Shown here one piece after another: positions 36,324-46,913 of a stretch of DNA of 64,000 nt. This DNA is from Mesobacillus sp. S13. Lineage in GTDB: Bacteria > Bacillota > Bacilli > Bacillales > Cytobacillaceae. The position numbers were made by a program, and so were the translations under genes. Under the pieces are notes generated by a model, which had not been told where the DNA came from, made no database searches, and saw nothing but the letters and a program-made list of their open reading frames with translations. The stretch is from the NCBI RefSeq assembly GCF_020422885.1, contig NZ_CP084622.1, positions 3,181,001 through 3,245,000 on the forward strand, written 5' to 3'. Position 1 is the first letter of the stretch. Each line of letters starts with the position of its first letter.

Positions 36324-37121
36324 TCAAGAAGCTTTGTGTTCCAGACGAAGTTTGTCTGCGACCATGGCGATGAATTCAGAATTTGTCGGCTTGGCTTTTG
36401 ACATCGAAACAGTATATCCGAACAAGGAAGAAATGGAATCAATATTCCCTCTGCTCCAGGCAACCTCAATGGCATGGCGGATGGCACGTTCCACACGGCT
36501 CGCAGTCGTATTGAATTTCTTGGCGATGTCTGGATAGAGGACTTTTGTGATCGAGCCAAGAAGTTCAATATCGTTATATACCATTGAAATGGCTTCTCGC
36601 AGATACATATACCCTTTAATATGGGCAGGGACGCCAATTTCATGGATGATGCTTGTAATGCTTGCATCCAGGTTTTTAGGCTTCTGTTCGGCATTTGATC
36701 TGCCGTAGTTGATGGATGAAGAAGGTTTTCGGGCTACTGATTTCGCCTTGCCGCTTACCTGACGGATATGCCCTGCCAGATGCTCCATATCGAACGGCTT
36801 TAGAATGAAATAGGAAGCCCCCAGCTCTACCGCTTTCTTCGTAACATCTTCCTGGCCAAATGCTGTCAGCATGATAACATTCGGCATGATTCCCTTCTTC
36901 ATATCACGAAGTCTTTCAAGGACCGCTAATCCGTCAAGGTGCGGCATAATAATATCTAAAAGCAAGACATCAGGATCTGTATCTTCGAGCATCTCCAAAC
37001 ATTCCTGACCATTATGGGCAACTCCTACAATTTCCATATCATCCTGTGAAGAAATATATTCCTCTAGAAGACCTACTAATTCTCTGTTGTCATCAACAAC
37101 GCATACTTTTATTTTGTTCAC
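36324..37121 (-). CDS. spo0A: Sporulation master response regulator Spo0A
   Basis: The phosphorelay output regulator, 265 residues. The receiver domain (1-125) has the acidic pair Asp10-Asp11 and phospho-acceptor Asp56 in [12 protein letters not shown], with Thr and Lys in MLTAFG and ILKPFD. A variable linker (about 130-150) leads to the DNA-binding effector domain, which is almost identical to the B. subtilis one as I recall it ([22 protein letters not shown] to the EHKAS end). The start is GTG 37121 behind GAGGAGGAA, as in B. subtilis. A sigma-H promoter and Spo0A boxes lie upstream, so it is autoregulated. spoIVB is upstream, in the conserved order. Confidence 0.98.
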   Translation of the reverse strand: MNKIKVCVVDDNRELVGLLEEYISSQDDMEIVGVAHNGQECLEMLEDTDPDVLLLDIIMPHLDGLAVLERLRDMKKGIMPNVIMLTAFGQEDVTKKAVELGASYFILKPFDMEHLAGHIRQVSGKAKSVARKPSSSINYGRSNAEQKPKNLDASITSIIHEIGVPAHIKGYMYLREAISMVYNDIELLGSITKVLYPDIAKKFNTTASRVERAIRHAIEVAWSRGNIDSISSLFGYTVSMSKAKPTNSEFIAMVADKLRLEHKAS

Positions 37122-37191
37122 TACTTGGTTCCTCCTCAAATCCAATTATGATCACAAATATTTCTTCTCTAAATTCTATTCTAAATGACTA

Positions 37192-37218
37192 ATTCGACAA
37201 TGCAACAGAAATTCCTCT
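37192..37218 (-). promoter_or_regulatory. Sigma-H promoter of spo0A overlapping a Spo0A box
   Basis: On the minus strand AGAGGAATT (37218-37210), 11 bp, then GTCGAAT (37198-37192) match RnAGGAWWW-N11-12-RnnGAAT perfectly. The -10 shares bases with the Spo0A box TGTCGAA (37199-37193). A start near 37185 gives a leader of about 64 nt. Confidence 0.85.
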
Positions 37219-37280
37219 TATTTTTAATTTTTTCTTAAAAAAGGAATATTTTCTTATTAATGCTTCATTTTCCTTTGTTT

Positions 37281-37329
37281 TTCGACTTATTTCGATAGTT
37301 GACAAAAAACGGTTGGTGATTTTGTCGAA
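37281..37329. promoter_or_regulatory. Cluster of Spo0A-box-like sites upstream of spo0A
   Basis: AGTCGAA (37287-37281, minus), TATCGAA (37297-37291, minus) and TGTCGAA (37323-37329, plus) fall 60-140 bp upstream of the sigma-H promoter. The plus-strand site matches the 7-bp 0A box exactly; the others have one mismatch. Confidence 0.55.
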
Positions 37330-37402
37330 TAATCTTGATTTTTGCGTGTATTGGTCTGTTTTTCGTTACAGGAACTTCGCTTTTCATGGGCAGTTGAAAC
37401 AC

Positions 37403-37428
37403 AAAGAAAAGGCGGCTGTATGCCGCCG
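37403..37428 (-). terminator. Terminator of spoIVB
   Basis: GGCGGC (37411-37416) pairs with GCCGCC (37422-37427) around a 5-nt loop; the minus strand continues TTTTCTTTG. It lies 15 nt after the spoIVB stop, so spoIVB and spo0A have separate transcripts. Confidence 0.78.
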
Positions 37429-37442
37429 CCGAATTCCTGATA

Positions 37443-38729
37443 TTAACTTGCCTGCTCTCTTGGCTTCTCGTATATGTCGATGCCTGCTTCATTCAGCATC
37501 CACTCTATATGAACTCCATATCCGCTTGTTGGGTCATTTACAAAGACATGAGTGACAGCCCCTACCAGCTTGTCACCTTGGATAATTGGACTTCCGCTCA
37601 TCCCCTGGACAATTCCACCTGTCTTTTCCAACAACTCAGGATCCGTCACCTTGATCACCATGCCCTTGGTTGCTGGAAACTTTTGCGGGATGGTACTGAC
37701 GATCTCTATATCAAAAAGATTTACTTCGTCATTATTTACAACTGTCAAGATTTTTGCTGGACCTTCTTTTACTTGATGAGAAAGGGCTATAGGCAGAGGT
37801 TTATCAAAAACCCCATTTGTAATATCCTTGTTCAGTTCGCCAAAGATTCCAAATGGACTATTTCTTTTAATATTCCCAATCACTTCCCGGTCAGATGAAA
37901 AACGAGCCAGTTTTTCCCCCGGATTGCCTTTTCCGCCTTTTTCGATCGAAGTGACAGTTGATCTGACAATTTGCCCATCTCCAACGACAATAGGTTTTTT
38001 CGTATCCATGTCCGATATGACATGTCCGAGGGCACCATATTTTTTGGACTGTGGGTGATAAAATGTCATTGTTCCAATACCGGCAGCTGAATCGCGTATA
38101 TACAATCCAAGCTTATAGGTGTTCTCATTTACATCTTTTTCAGGCTGGAGTTGAGTTTTGACTATTTCATTTTCCCTTTTGATTACAACATCCAATGGCT
38201 TGCCGTTTTCACCCGCCTGCTTTACAAACGGACCGACATCTGCCATTTTTTCAATTTGCTGCCCATTGATTTCAGTGATAATATCGCCTTTTTTTATGCC
38301 AGCCTTTTCACCTGGCGACACTCTTCCTTCATCAGCCTGCACTTGGTGATGTCCGACCACAAGGACACCAACCGTATTCAATTTTACTCCTATAGATTGA
38401 CCGCCTGGCCTGACCTTGAAATCCTTAAGGACATTGACATCGACTTTTTTAACAGGGAAGCCTGCTAATTCAAGGACCATTTCATCCTTACCATGTCTTT
38501 TTGCCTCAAGAGTGAAGGTCTCATCTTTTTGGTCCACAGCGATGCTTGAGTCTTTAACTGGGGCAGTAACCTGGACTGCATTTGCCTGAAAATCAAGCTT
38601 TTGCCCCTCGAATAACGTTATATCCCCTGGAATGGATAAATATTCTTGTACTGGTTTTGCAAATCCTAAAGCAATTAATGAAACAAGGAGAATTCCACCA
38701 ATAAATTTTCTGAGAAAATCTTTCTTCAA
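37443..38729 (-). CDS. spoIVB: SpoIVB signalling protease
   Basis: A forespore-secreted S55 serine protease, 428 residues, that triggers pro-sigma-K processing across the intermembrane space. An N-terminal signal/anchor helix (about 8-25) is followed by a PDZ domain (about 105-195, with the [10 protein letters not shown] loop) and the protease domain. The catalytic residues fall at the B. subtilis numbers: His236 in GALGHVIS, Asp363 in VTDPE, Ser378 in GMSGSP. The start is TTG 38729 behind GAGGAGAG. It lies between recN and spo0A, as in other Bacillus. Confidence 0.97.
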   Translation of the reverse strand: MKKDFLRKFIGGILLVSLIALGFAKPVQEYLSIPGDITLFEGQKLDFQANAVQVTAPVKDSSIAVDQKDETFTLEAKRHGKDEMVLELAGFPVKKVDVNVLKDFKVRPGGQSIGVKLNTVGVLVVGHHQVQADEGRVSPGEKAGIKKGDIITEINGQQIEKMADVGPFVKQAGENGKPLDVVIKRENEIVKTQLQPEKDVNENTYKLGLYIRDSAAGIGTMTFYHPQSKKYGALGHVISDMDTKKPIVVGDGQIVRSTVTSIEKGGKGNPGEKLARFSSDREVIGNIKRNSPFGIFGELNKDITNGVFDKPLPIALSHQVKEGPAKILTVVNNDEVNLFDIEIVSTIPQKFPATKGMVIKVTDPELLEKTGGIVQGMSGSPIIQGDKLVGAVTHVFVNDPTSGYGVHIEWMLNEAGIDIYEKPREQAS

Positions 38730-38823
38730 ATCATTTCACTCTCCTCGCTTCTAGTCCACACACATCGAAATGGCTACATCTTTAATTTTGCCTCGTCTCC
38801 CCGCATTTATAACCTGTATAAAA

Positions 38824-38855
38824 ATAAAAAAGCTACCCTTTATGGATAGCTTTTC
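38824..38855 (-). terminator. Terminator of recN
   Basis: On the minus strand AAAAGCTATCC pairs with GGGTAGCTTTT (one wobble) around ATAAA; a T run follows. It overlaps the end of recN. Confidence 0.78.
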
Positions 38856-40545
38856 ATGTAACTGCCTTCATATTCTGTGCAAGCTTCAGCAATTCTTCTG
38901 CATGTTGTTTCGTCAGGTCAGTAACTTCGACTCCTGAAATCATCCGGACAATCTCCTTTACCTTCTCAGATGAAGACAGCGGAGTGACGGAAGTTTTTGT
39001 CCTGCCATTCTTGATGACCTTTGCGATATACAGGTGAGTATCAGCCATTGCGGCAACTTGAGGCAAATGGGATATGCAAAGAACCTGTGACCCCGTCGAG
39101 ACATTGTAAATTTTTTCAGCGATTGATTGAGCCACCCGACCGCTGACTCCTGTATCCACTTCATCGAAAATGATGGAGGTGACACCTTGATGTTTTGAGA
39201 AGATGCTTTTTAAGGCTAGCATGATCCGCGAAAGTTCCCCGCCGGATGCAATCTTTGACAAAGGCTTCAAAGGTTCGCCCGGATTTGTAGAGATATAAAA
39301 CTCGACCTTATCGGCGCCATTTTTATGGAAATGGTCAGGATCTGCGTCAATCCTGAGGTCGAATACCGTCTTCTCCATATATAGTTCCTTTAATTCTTTA
39401 TGAATTAATTTCGTCAGTTTTTTAGCATATTTTTTGCGAGTTTGAGTCAAATTATTGGCCTCGATTCGCAGATCCTTTTTAAGTGAGGCGAGCTCTTTTT
39501 CCATCTGGTCAATATGGACTTCCTTGTTTTGAAGCGTTTCGATTTCTTCCTCTATTTTAGAGGAGTACTCCAGAATTTCTTCGATCGTATTTCCATATTT
39601 CCGTTTTAATTGGTTGATCTCGTTCAGCCTATCTTCAATATCATTCAAGCGCTTCGGATCATATTCAAGTGAATCCAATTCATTCCTGATCGTCCTTGCA
39701 GCATCCTCAAGCATATAAAAGCTGTTCGCTACTGTGTCGGCAACATTCTTATAGTCGGGATCAAGGTCTGCTGCATTCTGAAGATTATCCATGACCAGGC
39801 CAATCCAATCAAGGCCCTTTTGCTCACCCTGCAATGCCGAATAACTGGTTTGGATACTCTCATAGATCTTTTCGAAGTTGCTGAGCTTACGCTTCTCTTC
39901 AAAAAGTTCCTCGTCCTCGTTTAGCCTTAGGTCAGCCGAGAGGATTTCATCATGCTGAAATTGAATCAAATCGAGTCTGTGAGCCATTTGCTGCTCATTT
40001 TCACTTAAGTTTTTCAGCTTTTTCTGTGTTTGTTCAAAAGATCGAAAAACGTGCTGGTATTCTTGCAGCGCAGGCAGGATTTCCTCTGCTCCGAATTGGT
40101 CAAGAAGATTGATATGCTTTGTCTCATCCATTAATTCCTGGTGCTCATGCTGACCATGGATATCAATCAGTGTCGAGCCTACTTCACGCAGGACTGCAAT
40201 CGTGACCAGCTTGCCGTTGATGCGGCACACACTTTTTCCAGACGCCGAAATATCCCTTCTCAAGACAATCATCGCATCTTCAATTTCAATGCCAAATTCG
40301 GCTGCCTTTGCATAACTTGGATGATTCTCCCCTTCAAGGTGGAACAAACCTTCAATTTCAGCTTTATCTTCACCATGGCGTACGAATTCCGCCGAGCCTC
40401 TTCCTCCCACAAGGAGATGAATGGCATCGATGATGATGGATTTCCCGGCCCCTGTTTCTCCGGTGAGTACGGTCAGTCCTTTATTAAAAGAAACGGATAA
40501 TGATTCAATAATTGCGAAGTTGCGAATCGATAATTCATTTAACAA
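38854..40545 (-). CDS. recN: DNA repair protein RecN
   Basis: A 563-residue SMC-like ATPase that acts early at DNA double-strand breaks. The Walker A GETGAGKS is at 31-38, long coiled-coil arms span about 150-370 (with KLKNLSENEQQMAHRL and EEEIETLQNKEVHIDQMEKEL), and the C-terminal half has the signature ASGGELSRIMLALK and Walker B SIIFDEVDTGVSG. The start is TTG 40545 behind GAGGTGACG. It follows argR by 16 bp, the conserved argR-recN pair. Confidence 0.95.
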   Translation of the reverse strand: MLNELSIRNFAIIESLSVSFNKGLTVLTGETGAGKSIIIDAIHLLVGGRGSAEFVRHGEDKAEIEGLFHLEGENHPSYAKAAEFGIEIEDAMIVLRRDISASGKSVCRINGKLVTIAVLREVGSTLIDIHGQHEHQELMDETKHINLLDQFGAEEILPALQEYQHVFRSFEQTQKKLKNLSENEQQMAHRLDLIQFQHDEILSADLRLNEDEELFEEKRKLSNFEKIYESIQTSYSALQGEQKGLDWIGLVMDNLQNAADLDPDYKNVADTVANSFYMLEDAARTIRNELDSLEYDPKRLNDIEDRLNEINQLKRKYGNTIEEILEYSSKIEEEIETLQNKEVHIDQMEKELASLKKDLRIEANNLTQTRKKYAKKLTKLIHKELKELYMEKTVFDLRIDADPDHFHKNGADKVEFYISTNPGEPLKPLSKIASGGELSRIMLALKSIFSKHQGVTSIIFDEVDTGVSGRVAQSIAEKIYNVSTGSQVLCISHLPQVAAMADTHLYIAKVIKNGRTKTSVTPLSSSEKVKEIVRMISGVEVTDLTKQHAEELLKLAQNMKAVT

Positions 40546-40561
40546 GCAAACGTCACCTCAT

Positions 40562-41011
40562 TTACAGCATTTCGAGAAAACGATTTGTGACTTGCTCAGT
40601 ATCCTCTGGAGTACGGCAAATAATCAAGATTGTATCGTCTCCACAAATCGTACCAAGAATATCTTCCCAATCGAGATTATCAATCAATGCCCCGATCGCA
40701 TTGGCATTGCCAGGCAAGGTTTTCATCACTAAAAGATGGCCGGCCTGATCGATGCGGATAAAAGCATCCATTAACGACCTTTTTAGTTTTTGCAGTGGAT
40801 TGAAACGCTGGTCCGCTGGCAGGCTATATTTATATCTGCCATCAATCAAAGGAACCTTCACAAGATGCAGTTCTTTGATGTCACGTGAAACTGTCGCCTG
40901 TGTAACATTAAAGCCTGCAGCCTTCAGCCGGTCCACCAGTTCATCCTGCGTCTCGATATCCTTACTCGCGATTAATTCGCGGATTTTAATATGTCGCTGT
41001 CCTTTATTCAT
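40562..41011 (-). CDS. argR: Arginine repressor/activator ArgR (AhrC)
   Basis: A 149-residue hexameric regulator of arginine synthesis and catabolism. It has an N-terminal winged helix with the family motif [12 protein letters not shown] and a C-terminal hexamerisation domain with the arginine-binding stretch [16 protein letters not shown] 41011 follows CAGGGGTGAT; an upstream frame of ten codons is not needed. The gene order argR-recN is conserved. The artPQR importer at 15.5-17.7 kb is a plausible target. Confidence 0.95.
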   Translation of the reverse strand: MNKGQRHIKIRELIASKDIETQDELVDRLKAAGFNVTQATVSRDIKELHLVKVPLIDGRYKYSLPADQRFNPLQKLKRSLMDAFIRIDQAGHLLVMKTLPGNANAIGALIDNLDWEDILGTICGDDTILIICRTPEDTEQVTNRFLEML

Positions 41012-41179
41012 TAATATCACCCCTGGATATATCCGAAACATTTCATATACTCATATGTTAGCCGATTTCTACAGAATGTACAATCATTCGTGGACTTTCG
41101 GCAAAAGTTATCGATGGAATTGACGAAGTGGTGAACTGTTTTTTTTAAAAAGTCATAATAAATTTCAGTACTTTCAAAA

Positions 41180-41216
41180 CCACACAAAAAAGAACAGGCA
41201 GATTCCGCCTATTCTT
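41180..41216 (-). terminator. Terminator of the dxs-yqxC unit
   Basis: On the minus strand AGAATAGGC pairs with GCCTGTTCT (one wobble) around a 7-nt loop, then six T residues. It overlaps the last codons of yqxC. Confidence 0.75.
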
Positions 41217-42057
41217 CTTCGGTAGTTTGTTTTGATTTTAGTTCAGAATGAGCTTCTGTGACGACTGCTTCTAGCTGGGTCTTCAGCATCAGCTTCCCTT
41301 TTTCTTCTTCTGTGCCGTTCCATTGAAGATGCAGCAGGAATTCAATATTGCCATCTCCGCCTGTGATCGGCGAGAAGCTCAAATCCAGCACATCATAGCC
41401 CTCTTCTATTGAAAAAGAAATAATCCTGTCCAGAACTTGTTCGTGCACCTTCCTGTCACGGACGATTCCTTTTTTGCCAACCTGTTCTCTTCCAGCCTCA
41501 AATTGCGGCTTGACGAGAGCAACGATATCGCTGCCTGTTACCAGCAAGGTCTTGAGCACAGGTAAAATGAGACGGAGGGATATGAATGATACATCAATGC
41601 TGGCAAAATTCGGCATCCCCTTTATAAGGTCCTCCGGTTTCACATAGCGGAAGTTTGTCCGCTCCATCACAACGACACGTTCATCCTGTCGCAGCTTCCA
41701 TGCAAGCTGATTGTATCCGACATCCAAAGCATAGGACATCTCAGCTCCGTTTTGAAGGGCACAATCGGTAAAGCCGCCTGTCGAAGCACCGATATCCAGC
41801 AGTGTTTTATCTTGAACATCTAGGTCAAAAACCTTTAATGCCTTTTCAAGCTTCAATCCACCGCGGCTAACATACGGAAGGACATTTCCTTTTACTGTCA
41901 ATGGAATGTCACTGCTAACCTTTTCGCCAGGTTTGTCCAGCCGATTCTCATTCGTGTAGACAAGACCAGCCATGATCGTCCTTTTGGCTTTTTCTCTTGT
42001 CTCCGCAAGGCCGCGTTCAACGAGCAGTACATCTAATCTTTCCTTTTTGATTTTCAT
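41209..42057 (-). CDS. yqxC: TlyA-type rRNA 2'-O-methyltransferase (YqxC)
   Basis: A 282-residue protein with an N-terminal S4 RNA-binding domain (KERLDVLLVERGLAETREKAKRTIMAGLV) and an FtsJ-like methyltransferase domain with SAM motif LDIGASTGGFTDC and the KDKE-type catalytic residues around YVSRGGLKLEKAL, ASIDVSFIS and VKPQFE. The family methylates ribose in rRNA or acts as a hemolysin-like protein; activity here is inferred. It begins 3 nt after dxs ends, so the two are co-transcribed, followed by the argR-recN pair. Confidence 0.9.
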   Translation of the reverse strand: MKIKKERLDVLLVERGLAETREKAKRTIMAGLVYTNENRLDKPGEKVSSDIPLTVKGNVLPYVSRGGLKLEKALKVFDLDVQDKTLLDIGASTGGFTDCALQNGAEMSYALDVGYNQLAWKLRQDERVVVMERTNFRYVKPEDLIKGMPNFASIDVSFISLRLILPVLKTLLVTGSDIVALVKPQFEAGREQVGKKGIVRDRKVHEQVLDRIISFSIEEGYDVLDLSFSPITGGDGNIEFLLHLQWNGTEEEKGKLMLKTQLEAVVTEAHSELKSKQTTEEE

Positions 42058-42060
42058 TTG

Positions 42061-43953
42061 CTACGCCCTTTTTTGTTTCTGTCTCGCCAGCTTTTGCAAA
42101 CGCAAGACGACATCTTCTGTTGTCATGCCAATTTCCTCAAGAAGTTTATCGACACTGCCATGTTCGATGAATTGATCCGGGATTCCCATCCTGTCAATCT
42201 CTACATGCTGGTAGCCCAAGTCATGCGATGTTTCAAGCACGAAGCTTCCGAATCCACCCTGCAGGACCGCTTCCTCAATCGTCAAAATAGGCATATTGTC
42301 TTTCAGGATGCCCACAAGCAACTCTTCATCGAGAGGCTTGATAAAACGGGTATTGACTACTTTTACTGATACTCCCTGTTTTGCAAGGATTTCTGCTGCC
42401 TCCATGGCCATTGGAATTGTTGTCCCAAATGTCAAAATGGCCGCGTCTTCCCCTTCACGAAGTACTTCCCAGGTTCCTATTGGAATTTCTTTCAACTCTT
42501 CATCCATCGGCACACCTAGTCCATTGCCTCGAGGATAACGCATTGCAATCGGGCCATCGTCGTACTTAATTGCTGTGTATACCATATGCTGGCCTTCGTT
42601 TTCATCTTTCGGCATCATCAATACCATATTAGGCAAGTGCCTTAAAAAGGCGATGTCAAACACACCCTGGTGTGTTTCTCCGTCTGCGCCTACCAGTCCT
42701 GCACGGTCGATCCCGATGAATACGTTCAAGTTTTGGCGGCAAATATCGTGGACGACCTGGTCATATGCGCGCTGCAGGAAGGTTGAATAAATCGCAAGGA
42801 ACGGCTTCATGTTTTGAGTCGCCAATCCGGCTGCAAAAGTCGTTGCATGCTGTTCTGCAATTCCAACGTCAATCATCCGGTCAGGGAACTCACTGGCAAA
42901 GCCCTCAAGCTTTGAACCAACAGGCATCGCTGGTGTCACAGCCACGATCCGTTCATCCGTCCTCGCGATTTTCCTTACTGTTTCACTAACCAGCTTGCTC
43001 CAGGCTGGCGGTGCAGATTCAGGCTTCACAAAATCACCGGTTTCCATTTTATAAGGTCCGGTTCCATGCCATGTGCCAATCTTATCGTTTTCAGCCGGGT
43101 TATATCCTTTGCCCTTTTTCGTAATGACATGCAATAAAACAGGTCCTTCCTGCTTTTTGGCATATGCAAGGTTTTCAAATAGATCGTCATAATCATGGCC
43201 GTCTACAGGGCCTAGATAAGTGAAACCTAATTCCTCGAAAAAGATTCCTGATACAAAGAGATATTTTAAGCTATCCTTTATTCTTTCGGCAGTCGACGCA
43301 AGCTGACCACCAATAGCAGGCACCTTTTTCAACAAATATTCCAGTTCATCTTTTACCCAGTGGTACTTGCCAGCAGTGCGAAGGCGGCCTAGGACACTAT
43401 GCAATGCTCCTACATTAGGGGCAATTGACATTTCATTATCGTTCAAAATGACAATAAGCTTCTTTTTTTCATGCCCTATGTGGTTCAACGCCTCTAAAGC
43501 CATTCCCCCTGTAAGGGCACCATCACCGATGATCGGAACGATGTGCGTGTTTTCGCCCTTCAGGTCCCGGGCAATCGCCATTCCCATAGCAGCTGAAAGC
43601 GAAGTCGAACTATGCCCAGTTTCCCAGACATCATGTTCACTCTCGACCATCTTTGGAAAACCGCACAACCCTTTATGCTGTCTTAACGTGTCAAACTGGC
43701 ATGCTCTTCCCGTCAGGATTTTATGCACGTAGGATTGATGACCAACATCCCATAGAAACTTATCCTTCGGGCTGTCAAAACACTTATGGAGGGCAATCGT
43801 TAACTCGACAACACCCAGGTTAGGTCCTATGTGTCCTCCCGTAACTGATAACTTTTCTATCAAGAACTGCCGAATCTCCCTGCTTAACTCCTCCAATTCC
43901 TTTTTCGAAAGATTCTTCAGGAAGGAAGGGTCTTTTATTGATAAAAGATCCAT
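42061..43953 (-). CDS. dxs: 1-deoxy-D-xylulose-5-phosphate synthase
   Basis: The first enzyme of the methylerythritol phosphate isoprenoid pathway, 630 residues. It joins pyruvate and glyceraldehyde 3-phosphate with thiamine diphosphate. It has the N-terminal [13 protein letters not shown] region, the TPP motif [18 protein letters not shown] to [17 protein letters not shown], and the second-half [17 protein letters not shown] with the catalytic Glu. The start is ATG 43953, whose product aligns with MDLLSIQDPSF of B. subtilis; upstream starts lack support. It lies just downstream of ispA but behind a terminator, so it has its own promoter. Confidence 0.96.
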   Translation of the reverse strand: MDLLSIKDPSFLKNLSKKELEELSREIRQFLIEKLSVTGGHIGPNLGVVELTIALHKCFDSPKDKFLWDVGHQSYVHKILTGRACQFDTLRQHKGLCGFPKMVESEHDVWETGHSSTSLSAAMGMAIARDLKGENTHIVPIIGDGALTGGMALEALNHIGHEKKKLIVILNDNEMSIAPNVGALHSVLGRLRTAGKYHWVKDELEYLLKKVPAIGGQLASTAERIKDSLKYLFVSGIFFEELGFTYLGPVDGHDYDDLFENLAYAKKQEGPVLLHVITKKGKGYNPAENDKIGTWHGTGPYKMETGDFVKPESAPPAWSKLVSETVRKIARTDERIVAVTPAMPVGSKLEGFASEFPDRMIDVGIAEQHATTFAAGLATQNMKPFLAIYSTFLQRAYDQVVHDICRQNLNVFIGIDRAGLVGADGETHQGVFDIAFLRHLPNMVLMMPKDENEGQHMVYTAIKYDDGPIAMRYPRGNGLGVPMDEELKEIPIGTWEVLREGEDAAILTFGTTIPMAMEAAEILAKQGVSVKVVNTRFIKPLDEELLVGILKDNMPILTIEEAVLQGGFGSFVLETSHDLGYQHVEIDRMGIPDQFIEHGSVDKLLEEIGMTTEDVVLRLQKLARQKQKRA

Positions 43954-43995
43954 TTTCGGACCACTCACTTTCATTTCTGACTTATTATTCCGCAA

Positions 43996-44225
43996 TTTTT
44001 TCCATATCTCAAAAAGTTGTTAGTAATAACATATATTAAGTAATAAAGTCTTTTCAAGCTATACATGGAAATATGGCTGATTTATGTAGTGAACTTTTCG
44101 CTTTATGAACTAGCATGGAGGCTCATCACTGTCAAGAAGCCTCGACGTAAAGAGTCACGTCCCACTTAAATCACAATGATCAATGTATATACCACCAATG
44201 CACATCAAAGCGAAGCATCCTTATG
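43996..44225. other. Intergenic stretch upstream of dxs with two small hairpins
   Basis: No gene was found in the 343 bp between the dxs start and ispA. GAGGCT (44118-44123) pairs with AGCCTC (44138-44143) and immediately after it GACGT (44144-44148) pairs with ACGTC (44157-44161). Neither has a T tail on either strand. The dxs promoter must lie here, but no clear -35/-10 pair stands out. Confidence 0.4.
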
Positions 44226-44260
44226 TAAAAATAGCTGCCAACACTACCGTGCTAACAGCC
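44226..44260 (-). terminator. Terminator of the folD/xse/ispA gene group
   Basis: On the minus strand GGCTGTTAGCAC pairs with GTGTTGGCAGCT through 12 positions including G-U pairs, loop GGTA, then ATTTTTAC. It lies about 37 nt after the ispA stop. Confidence 0.7.
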
Positions 44261-44296
44261 AATTATAGCACACTATCGAATAATTCTCAATGACTG

Positions 44297-45190
44297 CTAA
44301 TGATTGCGCAGTCCGATCAAATCAGTGATTTGATCAAGTAGCCCAACATCAAGACCGCTATTGCCGAGGGATTCTTTCGCGTTTCGTAAGTGGTAATCAA
44401 GCGCTTCCTTTGCTCCCGCTATTCCAAGCAGTGCAGGATACGTGCTTTTTTCATTTGCTGTATCGCTTCCAACCGGCTTGCCGATCATTTCCTCACTGCC
44501 CTCAAGGTCGAGGATATCATCCCGTATTTGGAATGCAAGGCCTATATGATAAGCAAACTTTGACAGTATTTCCTTTTGCCCTGCAGTCGCCCCGGCAATT
44601 TCAGCCCCGGCAATAATACTGTATTCCAGTAACTTACCCGTTTTATTGATATGTATATATTCTAGCTCCTCCAGTGTGAGCTTCTTATTTTCACCTTCCA
44701 TATCTGCAACCTGACCGCCCACCATACCATGAGCACCTGCAGCAGCTGACAGCCCTTTGATCAACGCCAGTTTAATGTTGGCTGATACTGATTCTTCAGG
44801 AATTTCAGCTAGTAGGTTAAAACTTAATGTCAAAAGTGCATCCCCTGCCAATATGGCAGTGGCTTCACCGAATACTTTATGATTCGTCGGTTTTCCCCTT
44901 CTTAGATCGTCATCGTCCATACTCGGCAGGTCATCGTGAATCAAGGAATAGGTATGGACCATTTCGATCGCCGCTGCTGCATCTACTCCATTTTCCGGAT
45001 CCTTTCCGAATGCATCGATAACTGCGAAGACCAGCAGCGGGCGGATTCTTTTCCCGCCTGCTTCCAACGAATAAAGCATCGCCTTCGCGAGATTTTCCGG
45101 CGTCTCAAGGGCACCGACCGCCTCCCTTAACCGTTCCTCGACAAGAGCCTTATATTTACTGGTAAAAGAATTAAGTGAAATAGAATGCAA
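44297..45190 (-). CDS. ispA: Farnesyl diphosphate synthase
   Basis: A 297-residue trans-prenyltransferase that makes C15 farnesyl diphosphate from isopentenyl and dimethylallyl diphosphate. It has GGKRIRPLL, the first Asp-rich motif HDDLPSMDDDDLRRGKPT and the second DDILD, with the two aromatic/short residues before the first motif (THSLIH-type YSLIHDD) typical of the C15 class. The start is TTG 45190 behind GAGGAGGAA, 3 bp after the xseB stop. It works in the same pathway as dxs. Length and motifs are complete. Confidence 0.94.
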   Translation of the reverse strand: MHSISLNSFTSKYKALVEERLREAVGALETPENLAKAMLYSLEAGGKRIRPLLVFAVIDAFGKDPENGVDAAAAIEMVHTYSLIHDDLPSMDDDDLRRGKPTNHKVFGEATAILAGDALLTLSFNLLAEIPEESVSANIKLALIKGLSAAAGAHGMVGGQVADMEGENKKLTLEELEYIHINKTGKLLEYSIIAGAEIAGATAGQKEILSKFAYHIGLAFQIRDDILDLEGSEEMIGKPVGSDTANEKSTYPALLGIAGAKEALDYHLRNAKESLGNSGLDVGLLDQITDLIGLRNH

Positions 45191-45192
45191 TA

Positions 45193-45426
45193 CTATTCCT
45201 CCTCGTTTATGGAGAAACCTTCAGTCCGTCCATCTTCAGTTATGATTTGGGCTAGTTGTTCTTCCACATTCTTTAGCTTATCATGGCAAAGTTTGGATAA
45301 TTCCATTCCCTCTTTATAAAAAGAAATCGCTTCTTCCAAAGGCACATCTCCCTCTTCCAGCTTTTCAACAATGCTTTCAAGTTGATCCATTGCCTGTTCA
45401 AAACTCAGTTTTTTTTCATCTGCCAT
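45193..45426 (-). CDS. xseB: Exodeoxyribonuclease VII small subunit
   Basis: A 77-residue helical-hairpin protein ([33 protein letters not shown]) that binds XseA in a multi-subunit single-strand exonuclease. ATG 45426 follows GAGGAGAG and overlaps the end of xseA by 11 bp; a longer frame upstream lies inside xseA. The acidic tail ends next to ispA. Translationally coupled to xseA. Confidence 0.94.
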   Translation of the reverse strand: MADEKKLSFEQAMDQLESIVEKLEEGDVPLEEAISFYKEGMELSKLCHDKLKNVEEQLAQIITEDGRTEGFSINEEE

Positions 45427-46774
45427 TGTTTTCACTCTCCTCGATATCTGTGACGATACATTGAATGCTTCCATCAGAAAGCTTTACGTTTATTTTCCGT
45501 TCAGGCTTCACCTGGTTGACTGTCTTTATCAGTTCCCCTTCGTCTGTGTACGCAAGACTGTAGCCACGGTCCATGATTTTCAGCGGGCTTAATGCTTCAA
45601 GAGTAGAAACGATACCGTTGAATTCTTTTCGCTTTTCAGACAAGACGGACGTCATCGCACGGTTCAAAGCTCTTGTTGTCCTTAAATGCCTGTCAGCTGA
45701 AAGCTTTCTCAGCTCTTCCGGGTGGCTTCGATCCAATCTCCGCTTCAACTGAAGAAGCGCATCATTTTTCGAAGAATACAACTTCCCAGCCCCGCGGGTC
45801 AGCGATTCTGTCAGCTTATCGACTTGCTCAAGCTTTTGCTCATACAGCTTCCTTGGATAACGAAAAGCGTAAGACCTGATGAGCCGCTGGTATCGCTCCT
45901 GCTGGAAGTACACTTTCTCCCTCATTGCTCTCATCAGCCTGGTTTCCCGGTTCATTACCCTTTCGATCAGTTCCTGGATATGAGGAACGGCCAACTCAGC
46001 CGCACCAGTTGGCGTCGGTGCTCTCATGTCTGCAACGAAATCGGCAATAGTGAAGTCTGTTTCATGGCCCACAGCAGATATAATCGGGATTTTAGAAGCA
46101 AAAATCGCTCTTGCTACGGACTCCTCATTAAAGTTCCAGAGTTCCTCAATCGATCCGCCTCCGCGTCCGATGATCAGAACATCAATGTCTGCCCTTTCAT
46201 TCGCCTTTTCGATTGCTTTGACTATGGATGGGCCACCCTGCTCTCCCTGTACCAAGGCCGGGAAAATGAGCACCTTGGTAATGGGATATCTTCTCTTGAT
46301 TGTCGTTAGTATATCGCGGATTGCTGCCCCCGTTGGAGAAGTAACGATTCCGACAGCTTTTGGATATTTTGGAATAGGCTGTTTGTATTGCGATGAGAAA
46401 AAGCCTTCCTGCTCAAGCTTTTTCTTCAGCTGCTCGTATGCGACAAATAAGTCGCCTACTCCATCGGTTTTCATTTCCTTAATGTAAACCTGGTATTGGC
46501 CACTGCCTTCGTATACGGAAATATCTCCTCTTACCAGCACCTTCATGCCATTTTCAGGCTTGAACTTCATGGATCTCGCAGCACCCGCAAACATGACAGC
46601 AAGGATCCTTGCTTTCTCATCCTTGAGCGTAAAATACATATGTCCGCTTGAATGCCTTTTGAAGTTGGAGATTTCCCCTTTGATATAAACCCCTTGAAGA
46701 TGCGGATCTGCATCGAATTTTCGCTTTATGTATTTGGTTAACGCGTTGACGGTTAGATAACGCTGATTATCCAT
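45416..46774 (-). CDS. xseA: Exodeoxyribonuclease VII large subunit
   Basis: A 452-residue nuclease subunit: N-terminal OB fold ([25 protein letters not shown]), catalytic core with [11 protein letters not shown] and the [14 protein letters not shown] motif, [16 protein letters not shown], then a long coiled coil (about 260-400) and a small C-terminal beta segment. It degrades single-stranded DNA to oligonucleotides. AAAAGGAG precedes the ATG. It starts 139 bp after folD. Confidence 0.95.
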   Translation of the reverse strand: MDNQRYLTVNALTKYIKRKFDADPHLQGVYIKGEISNFKRHSSGHMYFTLKDEKARILAVMFAGAARSMKFKPENGMKVLVRGDISVYEGSGQYQVYIKEMKTDGVGDLFVAYEQLKKKLEQEGFFSSQYKQPIPKYPKAVGIVTSPTGAAIRDILTTIKRRYPITKVLIFPALVQGEQGGPSIVKAIEKANERADIDVLIIGRGGGSIEELWNFNEESVARAIFASKIPIISAVGHETDFTIADFVADMRAPTPTGAAELAVPHIQELIERVMNRETRLMRAMREKVYFQQERYQRLIRSYAFRYPRKLYEQKLEQVDKLTESLTRGAGKLYSSKNDALLQLKRRLDRSHPEELRKLSADRHLRTTRALNRAMTSVLSEKRKEFNGIVSTLEALSPLKIMDRGYSLAYTDEGELIKTVNQVKPERKINVKLSDGSIQCIVTDIEESENNGR

Positions 46775-46913
46775 TTAGAAACTCCTTTTTGTAAAACATT
46801 GATCTCATAAAAAAACTGCCCATACCCATTATAAATTTAGAATCCCGATTCGTCACTTAACATAAGTGGATTTTCAGTTTCTAACTTATAACAGATATGG
46901 ACAGAATCACGCC

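Noticed and set aside
36185..36694. 169-codon minus-strand frame overlapping spo0A
   Set aside because: It is a shifted frame inside the nearly invariant spo0A effector region and runs through the spo0A terminator.
44118..44161. Possible riboswitch or small RNA between ispA and dxs
   Set aside because: Two short hairpins are present, but no T-tailed terminator, promoter pair or known aptamer core could be identified, so it is listed only as intergenic structure.
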